From Citrus sinensis (taxonomy: Eukaryota > Streptophyta > Magnoliopsida > Sapindales > Rutaceae): DNA of 64,000 nt. This document shows positions 11,661 to 22,490 of this stretch, one piece after another. The first letter of the stretch is position 1, and each line of letters starts with the position of its first letter. The stretch covers positions 19,139,501-19,203,500 of the forward strand of contig NC_068556.1 of assembly GCF_022201045.2 (NCBI RefSeq), given 5' to 3'. The notes beneath the pieces were generated by a model. The model searched no databases and had not been told where the DNA came from. It saw only the letters and a list, made by a program, of their open reading frames with translations. The position numbers were made by a program, and so were the translations under genes.

Positions 11661-13448
11661 TTAGGCTACGGTTAAGCCCCACTGTGACCTAGGCCCTGGA
11701 GTAAACACAGTCAGCTCCTGCCTGTTGTACTTCAACCTCTGAGCTTCATCCCTCGACACTTGGAACGAGTTCTGGATAACGTCCAACGGAAGTCCTCTTA
11801 ACACCGAAGCCCTTCCGGCCAGCTGGCTTGTCATGGCGACGTCGTTTGTCTTGAATGATATCCACTCCAGTCCACGGTTACCTGCCCTCTTCACCACGGC
11901 GAAGCCCTGCGGAACAACGATCAGCTGACCCTCCCGGATTTGACCGTCGAACACATTCTCCCCGTTCTCCGCTACAATTTGCATCCTGCCGTTGCCCCTT
12001 GTTACGTAGACTATGCTGTGGGCATTCAAGTTCCACTGTGGCGCCAACAGGGCATTCTACATGCATGAGTAAAATAATCTATCAATCAAATGTTGTACTT
12101 GTACTTCAAATAAATAATGTGACATTGATGTTGTGTGTGTGTGTGTGTGTGTTTTTTTTTTTTTTCCTTTTTCTTGCCCTTTTCTCACCGGGTAAAGGTT
12201 TCCTTTCTCAGCACTAAGCTGGAGGTCTCGAAGGATAGGAAGGTTGAATCTGTTCACGGTGGTGACACGTCCGGCCCGGGGGTTGTAGACGTCAGCATGT
12301 GATGGTTTATCGATGTTGTGCCTTAGTTTCATTGTACAGATAGTTTCCTCGAAGCCATTGTCCCTTTCATATGACGGAGTTTCTTCGCATTCTTCCTGTT
12401 CTTGTTCTCTGTCTCTTTGAGGAGACAGTACTCTCAGCTCTTCCTCGACTCTGATGATAATGCCCCTCTGTATCTGTGGCCTCTGCAGTCTCCTGATTAG
12501 ATCTGGGTTCACGTTGAAGGCCTCAGCCAACAACCGCTCGTCAAAGCCTCTAAAGAGATTGCCAGCTCTCCTGTCGTCGCTGCCTTGGCTTCCCTGACTT
12601 CTGCCACCTTGACTTTGACTGAAACCTTGGAGTTGTGGTTGTGGGTTGCCACCGAGGTAGAATTTCTAGCAACAAGAACATCAATATGAATAATTACTCC
12701 TAATATTGACAGAGAAACATTATGTAAATTCTAATAGGATCAAAAAAATGTTTTGTTAATCGAATACCCTGAAGTACTGATCAAGCTGGTTTTGAGAATT
12801 GCCAACGTCAACGAGGGCGACCAAAACAAGCTGGTCCCGGCCATTGTTGTAAATCCAGTGAGCTGCTCCAGTTGGCAATGCAATGATATCACCCTCACGT
12901 AGTTGTCTGACCTTTTGGTGTTGATCTTGGGATTTACTGCTCTGGAACGACTGTTGTTGTTGTGAATCTTGGAAAGTCTCAGCACATCCGGGGAATACAA
13001 CTCCATGAATGCCTCTACCTGTTAATTAATTTATTTCTAACTTTGTTATTTAGAAAACAATTAAAATAATTTAACTTAATATATATTGAAGACTGGATAT
13101 GCTTGCTTGCTTGCCTTGAACAACATAGAAAATCTCAGGAGTGTTGGTGTACGCAGGCACGAGCAGCCCTCTCTGCTGGATACGGTGGCGAAATACGGCA
13201 ACATTGGCGCACTGTAATTGCTCATTGTTCTGGTCCCAGAACTCTGTGACGCCAGCTTCGGATTCGACCTTCTGTCGGGGCTCAAGGGCGTTGAGGTTCT
13301 GGATATTGCACTGGGTTTGGAAGCGTTGCTGCCGTTGCCTTTGCTGCTTTCCTTCACTAGTTATGCCTGTTACCTGCTCTATTTGAGCAAAGCAGATGTT
13401 GAAGAGAACTAGAAAGCAAAGGCCAAAACAGAGCAAAGAAGAAGCCAT
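11661..13448 (-). CDS. 11S globulin (legumin-type seed storage protein), copy 2
   Basis: Four exons on the minus strand: 13448-13115, 13018-12768, 12665-12189 and 12056-11661, totalling 1458 nt and 485 residues. I took the ATG at 13448 (MASSLLCFG), which matches copy 1, over an in-frame ATG six codons upstream. The signal peptide ends NICFA. Both cupin domains, the NG cleavage site ([10 protein letters not shown]) and the disulphide cysteines (TQCNI, LQCAN, PGCAE, ETICTM) are present. The first intron has a GC donor (CAAG|GCAAGC), as in copy 1. The C-terminus continues past the PGPRSQ at which copy 1 ends (WGLTVA). The region before the NG site is longer and more acidic than in copy 1. No break was found. 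Tail-to-tail placement and shared intron positions indicate an inverted duplication of an ancestral gene. Confidence 0.95.
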
Positions 13449-13760
13449 TTTGAGAAAAAAGCCCAAAATTGTTTTTAGAAAAGAAAAGCTTTTGAAACTC
13501 TGCTGTGTGATGAAGAGATTGAGCTAGAGTGCAGTTGTATTTATAGGTGAATAGAAGTGAATTACAGTTTGGGACGTGGCGGATGGCTTAGTTTAAATGT
13601 TTTGATTTTTTTGCATGCAAAAATGGCATTAAGTGTAGCACGGCTGCAAATGCCCTCAAGTGTTTTACACATATAATATTCTGCGTGTACGTGTTGTGAT
13701 CGACTAAGACAATAGCATGCAGACAGTTTTATGCATATGTTCATATTTGGAAGAATGGTT
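13449..13760 (-). promoter_or_regulatory. Promoter of 11S globulin gene 2
   Basis: A TATA box TATAAATA (read on the minus strand) sits at 13538-13545, about 90 bases before the ATG. RY motifs lie at 13612-13619 (TGCATGCA) and 13716-13721 (CATGCA), and an ACGT-core element (ACGTGGC, ABRE-like) at 13574-13580. Together they form a typical seed maturation promoter. Activity in seeds is inferred from motif type only. Confidence 0.65.
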
Positions 13761-14321
13761 TGATGTGTAGCGGTGCATCAGACGGTTCAGTGGAGGCTCG
13801 GATGAATATGATCAACTTTGATTATATGATCAGACGGTTCTTGATGTCCATATCCAAGGCCTTTGTTTTTTTCTTTGATTGTTCAATGTTGTTGCGGCAA
13901 CATTTTTCGCACACTTGTTTGCATTTGCATGTTGAACATGCATTGACAGCCTAAGCCTTCGACACATTAGGCTTCGACACATATATCATATTGGTTTTGG
14001 TCCAGAATAATGTGGCGATGAGATGCAGTGATTGTCTTTGGCATTTTGAGTTTGCCGTCTTGTTTTAATGCGTCTCTAAGATTGATGTATAGTACCTGCT
14101 GGGAGAAATTAATTTCCTAATGAATTTACTTGAAATTGTGTGCAGGTTCTTCAGTCTAGAAACATCAACCTTAAATATGTGAGGAAAGGGTTAGAGTATA
14201 TTACATCTAATTTAATATACGGTAAATTTATGAGTTGTCACTCGTGACAGCTCAATTGTTGTATATTGTAATTTTAAATTTTAAGTGTCGGCTCAAGAGT
14301 TGTTGTATGTTACACATAATG
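13761..14321. other. Intergenic stretch between globulin 2 promoter and copia element
   Basis: No gene is recognised. A near-repeat occurs at about 14233-14262 and 14284-14310 (variants of 'tcaa.tgttgtat' and 'ggctcaagagttgttgtat'). It may be part of the DNA into which the neighbouring retroelement inserted. Confidence 0.4.
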
Positions 14322-14485
14322 TGTTATTTGAGATGGAAAAGAATAGTATCTTCCACACATTTCATTGAAATACAAAAGCATATATATATAGAAACTAGGA
14401 AGTTATCTTAGGAAACTATACAAATTAGGATCCCTATAATTAAGCTAATAAGATAGCTATATACAACTAATTATATTATGTAACA
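14322..14485 (-). repeat. Left (3') LTR of the copia element
   Basis: It is 164 bases with ends TGTTA...TAACA. It matches the right-hand copy over about 150 bases and is followed inward by the polypurine tract. Confidence 0.85.
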
Positions 14486-17400
14486 CTCCCCCTCAAGTTG
14501 GAGCATTGATGTTAATCCTGCCTTGTTACATAGATAATCAACCTGAACCCCATTTAGAGCTTTCGTAAAGATATCCCCTAATTGATCTCCAGTCTTCACA
14601 TACAATGTAGAAATCAAACCTTGCTGAATTTTCTCACGAACAAAATGACAATCAATTTCAATGTGCTTAGTTCGCTCATAAAATACAGGATTAGATGCAA
14701 TATGAAGGGCAGCTTGGTTATCACACCACAATTTTGCTGGTACTGAAGTTTTAAGATCTATTTCACTCAAGAGCTGATATATCCACATTATCTCACACAA
14801 AGACTGTGCCATAGCCCTATATTCTGACTCTTCACTCGATCTTGACACAATGTTCTGCTTCTTACTTTTCCATGAGACCAAAGTTTCTCGAATGAAAACA
14901 CAATAACATGATGTAGATCTTCTATCCACTTTGGAACCTGCCCAATCTGCATCTGAAAAACATTCAATATGAGTGTGCCCATGATTTGTATACAATATAA
15001 CACGTTCGGGTGCTCTTTTCAAGTAACACAAAATTTGAGGATGACATAAACTGACTAATAACACTGACAGAATATACAATATTTGGACGAGTCATTGTAA
15101 GATAATTTAGCTTTCCAACCAACCTTCTATATTTCTCAGGATCTTCCATTAGTTCTTCATCTCCTGTAAGGTGTATGTTTGGAGTCATTGGAAGACTTTG
15201 CCCCCAATTTTCATGTCTCAGTTAATAAGTCAATGACATACTTTCTCTGAGATAAAAATATACCTTTTTTACTTCTTGTGACTTCAACACCCAAGAAATA
15301 CTTTAGCATCCCTAATTTCTTCGTGTAAAACTGAGTATGAATGAAAGACTTCAGAGACGAGATTCCGATAGTATCACTTCCAATAATGACAATGTCATCT
15401 ACGTACACAACTAAAAGAATGATACATGCTTCCGATTGTTTGTAGAACATATAATGGTCAGACTTGCTTTTCATCATACTAAACTTTTCAACAGCCTGAC
15501 TAAATTTTTCGAACCAAGCACGAGGACTCTGTTTCAAACCATACAGAGATTTTCGAAGATGACAAACTCGCCCAGACGCCTATTGAGCAACAAAACTAAG
15601 AGGTTGCTCCATATACACTTCCTCTTAAAGATCACCATGAAGAAAAGCATTCTTAATATCTAATTTATGCAAAGGTCAATGATGAGTAACTACCATAGAA
15701 ATAAACAACAGAACAAATTTCAATTTAGTAACAAGAGAAAAGGTGTCATAATAGTCCACTCCATAGGTTTAAGAATATTCCTTAGCGACAAGACGAGCCT
15801 TCAATCGAGCAACTGACCCATCTAGATTTACTTTAACCGTGAACACCCATTTGCATCCTATAGCCCGTTTCCTTGAAAGTAAATCGACTAAGTTCCAAGT
15901 ACCATTGTCATCTAGAGCATTCATTTCCTCTATTATTGCATTATGCCAACCAAGATGAGATATTGCTTCATGAACAATTTTAGAAATAGAGATAGAATCA
16001 CATGATACAATAAAAGAACAAGAGGAAGACGACAAGCAGTTATAAGAAATAAAAGAAGAAATAAGATAAGTACATAGGTGTTTACCTTTGTGTAACGCAA
16101 TAGGAAGATCATTGCCCGGGACTAGATCTAATGACGAAGGAACATGTGCAGGATATGAATTTGGAGGTTTACGCCTGGAGTAAACTTGAACAATAGGAAG
16201 CTTGACAGGAGTTGGTGCCGAGACAGGTTCAGAGGATGTGATAGAATAGACTAACAAATTATCATCATCCCCCCTGACGTGCGGGAGGAAGAGAAGACGA
16301 AAAATAGGGTGTGTTTTCCATGAAGGTAACATTAATTGAGACAAGATATTTGTTAAAACTAGGACATTAACATCTATAACCTTTCTAAAGATGAAAATAA
16401 CCAAGGAAGATACACTTCAAAGGCTTGGGATCTAATTTAGTGACATGCGGACGAACATCCAGAACAAAACAAATACTACCGAATATCCTAGGATCGACAG
16501 GAAATAATAATTTATTGGGAAAAATGATTTTGTAAGGGATCTCACCATAAAGAAAAGATGATGGGATGCGATTACTAAGAAAACATGCTGTAGAAACTGC
16601 ATTAGCCCAAAAGGTTTAGGAACATTCATTTAAAATAATAGGGTTCGTGCAATTTCTAAAAGATGTATGTTCTTACATTTTTCCACTCCATTTTGAGATA
16701 GAGTGTCAACATAAGAAGTTTCATGAAGTATGTCATTCAGAACCATATAAAATTGAAATAAAGCAGACGTATATTATTTGGCATTATCACTTCGCAAAGT
16801 ATAGATTGAAACTTTAAATTGAGTTTTAATCTCAACACAAAACACACAAAAAAGAGAAAACAACTCAGAATGACTCTTCATAAGTATAACTAAGTTACAC
16901 AAGAATAATCATCCACAAAAGTAACAAAATACTTAAATCCAGGTTTGGACAAAATAGGACAAGGGCCCCAAACATCAAAATAAACTAATTCGAAAGGAAC
17001 CCTAGCACGTTTATTACCTCTTGGACTTGAACTAAGACGATGGTTTTTTGTAAATTGACACGACTCATAATCTAATGAAGGCACCTTACTAAATTATGGA
17101 CAAAGCTTATTGAGCAAAGGAAAAGATGGATTGGTGGATAAATGAGATGAAAGGCCTCCAGACTCATGTCCTTTACCAGTAATCTTCTTCGTCATAAGAT
17201 CTTGAAATAAGCAATGATCAGGAAAAAAATGAGATGGAACTGTTAAGATTGCGAGTAAACTGGCTTATAGAGATCAAATTAAAGGATAAATTAGGTAAAT
17301 ATAAGATAGACGATAGTGGAAGCAGAGGGGTAAGAGTAATTATGCCAAACCCACGAACACAAGATGGTGACCCATCGGCTAAAGTAATGATAGAAGTGGA

Positions 17401-18788
17401 AGTGTATGCCTGAAAAGTAAAAAAGAGACTAGAATTACCTGTCATATGATCTGTGGCACCGGAATTAATGACCCATTTGGAAGATGAGGAAAGAAGGCAC
17501 GCATTTGGTTTACCTGAATCAGCAATAACAGTGACAGAAGGAGATGGAGACTTTAGTGATTCTTAATATTATGAGAACTGTGTAAATTTATCTGCATGGA
17601 TAAGAACTGATTTTTCAGAATTATCATTAGTGGATGCAACATAAGCCGAATGAGCTTTTTGATTCTTGTACTAAAGCTTTCGACACTCACACTTCGTATG
17701 TCCTGGCTTGTGACAGTAATAGCACACAATTCCTCAAGAATCCTGTGGCCGAGCTTCAAACCCTTGTGAGCCTCCTCATTTGTTTCCATTTTGATTAGTT
17801 GATCTCCCAGGCTCATAATTATTATTTCGACTTACCAAAGCACCACTGAGTTGAACAGACATAGTACATTCTGTGCGGAGTACTCGACTAAATACATCAT
17901 GTAAAGAGAAGATCTTAGAGTCAGAAAGAACTTATGACTTAGCAGTCTTAAAGTCAGAGGAAATACTAACAAGGAAACTTATGATAGCCATTTGATCTCG
18001 TTGGCGTTGTTGAATCTTCACATTAGGGCTAAAAGGCAATAACATATTAAGCTCCTTAAAAGTCTTTTTAAATGCCATAAAATAATTCGTAAGTGACTGA
18101 TCTTGTTTTTCTGGACGGTAAAATGATGTGCACACCTCATACCTGTGAGAAAGGTTCCATTTGCCAAAATACTAGAAATCTAAATAATCCATCAACGCTT
18201 TAACAAATTCATAGTGATTGATCAAGCCAATTACCTCGCTATCAATAGAATTCTGAATATGTAGGAATAAGCAAGCATCATCTCTAAGCCACGTCTTCCT
18301 TAAATCATCTTTAGGAGGATTGTCAGTCAAATGAGTATATTTGTCAATACTCCAGAGATAAAGTCGAACGGTCTTGCTCCAATCCAAATAATTCAAGCCG
18401 TTTAGCTTATGGTCCGTGGTTTTAAACATCACAGGCACCATATCGGACACAATAACATAATTCTTCTCAACCATAACTCCTTGATAAACACAAATCAACG
18501 AAGCACAAAAGCCGTACTGACACAAACGAAACACATAACCACCATAAAAGCATAAGGGAACAACCAAAGAAGAACGCCAGACAAACGCGGTCGGGCTTCT
18601 GAGCACCGGACTTCGAGGAAACGCTGGTCAGCGACTGGGCTTCCTTTATGGGCAGCTGGTGAGAACAAAAGGCCACTCCAAATATGGTTACCAAAATGGA
18701 ATCCTAAAAGACACTAAACCCTAATTTGTGTTTATGCAAGAGACCTAAAACAAAACCTTAATTTTGCAACCTTAATGCTCTGATACTA

Positions 18789-18945
18789 TATTATTTGATA
18801 TGGAAAATAATAATATCTTCCACATATTTCATTGAAATACTGAAGCATATATATACAGAAACTAGGAAGCTATCTTGGGAAATTATACAAATTAGGATCC
18901 CTATAATTAAGCTAATAAGACAACTATATACAACTAATTATAGAT
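18789..18945 (-). repeat. Right (5') LTR of the copia element
   Basis: It is homologous to 14322-14485 over about 150 bases. The outer end is diverged, so the exact boundary (18943-18952) and any target duplication could not be fixed. Confidence 0.8.
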
Positions 18946-18952
18946 AAGTTCA

Positions 18953-20540
18953 ACCATGCACTCTTGCCATTGAAGGAAAGGGAGTTCAGGACTATCAAGA
19001 CAGTTAAGCAAGCTTTACACCACTTCTTCGATGTTGTGCTCATAACCAGCAAGAATCATGCGGGTTGCATTTAAACTTGCAATACATCTCTGATGAACTT
19101 TACCAGAAATTGTTGTTGGAGTTCCTAGCTAGAGAAAAGCTCAAAAAAGAGAAGTTAGAGACATGGTAGTGGCTAGAGACAGAGCTTGCTGTGTTTACTT
19201 GGTCAAAATATGAGTATGACAAGAATTGCAAAGTGGATCGTTTAAGTAACAATACTTCAGAGTGCTTCAATAGTTGGATCTTACCCCACAGAGGGAAGTC
19301 TTATTTGACCATGCTTGAAGATATTAGATGCATGTTTATGACATTATTCACAGAGAGGAAAAAAGAAGCACTTATTGGACCAACATTCCACGTAGAGTGA
19401 AAAATGAATTGAATGATGCATATGAAATCAGAAGCAATATGAATGTAATGGCTTATAGGGATCTTCACTTTCAGGTGTAAATCTAATTCATTTTCATTAT
19501 AATTATTTTTTTCCTGTATGTGCTTCTTTTAATTATTATTCAATTTGTTTCTAGGTTAAAGACAATGGTTATTATCTAGCAAGAAGGTTTATTATTGATC
19601 TGATGAGCATGTCTTGTGATTTTGTTTATTAGGAGCTAGTTGGAATCCCATGTACTCATGTTATGGCTGCAATTAATCATGCGAGATACACGACAGCAGA
19701 GTATCTACCAAAATACTTCACCAAAGAGGCGTACTTGAACATATATGCAGTGATATTTAAACCAATTCCTGACAAGGTTACATGAGACCCTCGTGATAGG
19801 CCCAAACTTTCTCCACTTGAGATTATCAAGAAGATTGGAATACCAAAAAAGTCAAGGAAAATGGCAGCTACTGAGCCAATAAAAAAAAATCATTTTATAT
19901 ATGTTTTTCATTCTGTGGTGGGATGAACACAATGTCAGGAATGGGCATTAAAGCAATCGATAGTATGAGAAATAAGAGTTCAGAATCGGATAACAGTGTA
20001 TTGAACCTACTGTTTTAATTGCTTTTGCATGTATTGAACTTAATTCTTAATTGTTATATATGCAATTTTAAATAAGGAGTTAATGGGTCGAGAGAAAGTT
20101 CTAATGCAGCAAGTACTTTGAAGAGAACAAAGAAAATGGTAATTCATTTATTGTTATATATTGAATAATTTTTAGTTTGTTGTAGATATTGATAATTCGA
20201 TTATATTTATATATTTCACTTTAGATAAGATGTAGGTGGTTCAGAATAGAGCTTTACTGCTAATAGAGGAAGAGGAGGTAATAGAGGCCGAAAAGGTAAT
20301 AGAGGTCGAGGGGGCTGAGGGGGTAATAGATCAAGATGAGGTAATAGAGTAAGAGGAAGTAATAAAGGAATGACAAATAGAGGCAGAAGAGGTATTGTTT
20401 CATATTGATGTTTGATGTCTGCAAATAATTATTGTTGTCTTAGATAATGAAGTGATAAGTTTTTTTTATGTAGGCTAACATGAAGCCAATAATATTTCTC
20501 CCAATCCAACTCAAGGCTCACAAGCTTAATAAATATTAGA
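18953..20540 (+). mobile_element. Mutator-like (MULE) transposase remnant
   Basis: A plus-strand open stretch at 19191-19400 reads WSKYEYDKNCKVDRLSNN, then SECFNSW and a TMLEDIR-like segment. This is the 'CDxLxNNxxExFN' region of MULE transposases that precedes the SWIM zinc finger. Further on, about 19630-19860, the frame gives GIPCTHVMAAINH (SWIM-type C.H) and EYLPKYFTKEAYLNIY, also typical of MULEs. A tail at 20260-20400 encodes RGRGG-like repeats. The reading frame has several stops and frame changes, so it is dead. The N-terminal part and catalytic DDE residues were not found; the copia element lies directly on its 5' side and may have split it. Confidence 0.75.
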
Positions 20541-22490
20541 TGGTTTGTGAAATGTTAGCATTAAGATATTATGTATTTTGAATGCACATACTTTTATTAG
20601 TGCATTAAGTTGCAATTATGTTTTTGGAATCCACAAACTGTTATTGGTGTATTGACTGCTGTTATATTTCTTAAATAGTGTTGGTAGTGCATCACGATAT
20701 TATGTATTTTGAATGCACAAACTGTTTTGATTATTTTTTATTTTCATTACATCTTAAATTATAATGCTTCATTATATCTTTAACTACAATGATTGATTGC
20801 TACAATATTTTTTCATGTCTATTACATTACTTTCTTATAAATAAGCCTAACATAAGGCCACAAATAACAACTATGACCAATTTCAGCTTCGCTTCAATGC
20901 ATCTTAATCATTCATTCATCTTCATTTAGGTTCGTGTCATGACCAGATGTAGTGTTATGCATTTCTATATGTTTTTTTGCTGCCCATTGCCAAAAATTAC
21001 ACTTTTTAAACATGCATATCCAAAAGAGTTTATTAGGATTTTCCAAGGTAGTAGATACCATCGCATATGCTTGCACTCCACAGTTGCAGTATTTAGGATA
21101 GAAGGTAACTTCGGTAGGTTTCTTAGCTCAAACCCTACTATTAACACTTAAGTTACTACTTGAGGCTATTATTTTGTTTAAATTTATATGTATGAAGGCT
21201 AAAAGTATGTTTGGTTTTGAATGAAGATTGAGAATAGCTGGATTTTTTTAGTTTAGATGAATTATAGTGTTCACAGTGGCTAATTGTTGTTGTCTTTGAA
21301 TGATAAAGTGTTAATTTTTTAGTATTTGGCATGTCATTTTCTTACTTTTTGAAATGAGGTTGCTACTATTAAAATGGCTTGGTTGCTGGTGTTAAAATGA
21401 GCTTGCTTGTGTTTAAAAATGGCTTGAGCTTGTTGGTGTAGTGGTATTGAAATATTTGCAGTGGCTTGTAGTTGTTTTTGAATGATAAAGCATTAAAATT
21501 TGAGTTTGTGGCTTGCCATTTTCTTTCTTTTTCAAATAGGGTTGTTGGTGTTCAAATGGGGTTGTTGATCTTTGAATTGAGGTTGTTGTTGTTGTGGTGT
21601 TGAAATGGCTTGGGGAGAGAGTAGCAGCCAATTTTTATAAGCAGAAAAGTAGCCGTTATTTGAATGTAGCGACTACTTTGTGGGGTAATTTTGTAATTAT
21701 ATATTTTGTTATTTCTTTCTTCTCAAAGGATAAAATAATCTTTTATGCTTCAGGGGTAAAATTGGTTTTTTATGTATTTTATGTTAAATACTAACTAAGT
21801 TTTAATGGAATGGTGGGAAAATGCTAAAAGTGTAAACTTTTGGTTGCAAAATATTGTTTTCACCAAACCATGGTACTGACTGATATGTCAAAATAACTTT
21901 GGTGGAAAATTGATAATATCCTTAAGCGTTTTGATCATAGAAGAATTGTTAAAAAAAAAAAAGACTAGTAATTAAGCAGTCTAGAGGAGCATTAATACTC
22001 CTTCAGAGATTCCTCTTTTACTCTCTTGAGAGAGGAGAGAAATGTTTACGCCTCCATTTTTCTCAGTGGATTGTGAGTAAAGGTGGAACGTGTGGAAGTC
22101 CCTTCTCTTTTAGCTATTATTTTTTTATACAGTGTCCTTATTTTTAGGGTTAGAGAATACACTTTATCCCTTTTTTTTCCTTTATTCCTTTTGTATCCTT
22201 TTCATTATTTAAAAGTTGGACACGTGGCAAAATAAGATTATATCCTTATATGTTAATTTAAATGGTTTAATTTTTCTAGTAGAAATAGTAAGTAGGATTT
22301 TGCTTAATTTGGGGTTGGAGAAGAACGAGGGCAATGTAACTGAAAGAATGATTCTTGTAATAGAAAAATTTTGAGAATTCTAAGAGAATTGCTTTTCTTT
22401 TATTCGTTTGATCCTTATCCCATGCATGCTTCAATTAATCGTGAGAATATTTATACATACATGACAAGTAATAAATGGATATAAAGTAAA
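20541..22490. other. Non-coding flank of the MULE remnant with local duplications
   Basis: No host gene is supported. A direct repeat (gatattatgtattttgaatg) occurs at about 20564 and 20695. Segment 21272-21452 is repeated at about 21455-21640. The GTTG/TTGTTG-rich tract near 21540-21600 is low complexity. These may belong to the 3' portion of the MULE. Confidence 0.4.
21272..21640. repeat. Tandem duplication of about 180 bp
   Basis: Both units contain 'agtggct..ttgtt', 'tttgaatgataaag' and 'ccattttctt.cttttt', offset by about 182 bases. Divergence is considerable, so it is an old duplication. Confidence 0.5.

Larger units (their letters stand above)
14322..18945 (-). mobile_element. Ty1/copia LTR retrotransposon, old and broken
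   Basis: The element is on the minus strand and about 4.6 kb long. It has short LTRs (14322-14485 and about 18789-18945), a polypurine tract beside the left LTR (about 14487-14497), and a primer binding site at 18777-18788 that matches the initiator tRNA-Met type with one difference. The parts follow copia order on the minus strand: gag-like region about 17900-18600, protease/zinc-knuckle and integrase regions about 16890-17720 (FELVYFDVWGPCP is integrase-like), reverse transcriptase about 15211-16400 (contains YVDDIVI), and RNase H about 14500-15000 (CFSDADWAG). It is broken, with many interruptions. The LTRs differ at about 12 of 150 positions by hand count (about 8%), suggesting an age of a few million years at usual plant rates. 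Confidence 0.9.

Noticed and set aside
19191-19400. Possible host gene with 'CDRLSNNTSECFNSW' motif
   Set aside because: The motif and the following SWIM-type sequence are those of MULE transposases, and the frame is repeatedly interrupted; listed as a mobile element instead.
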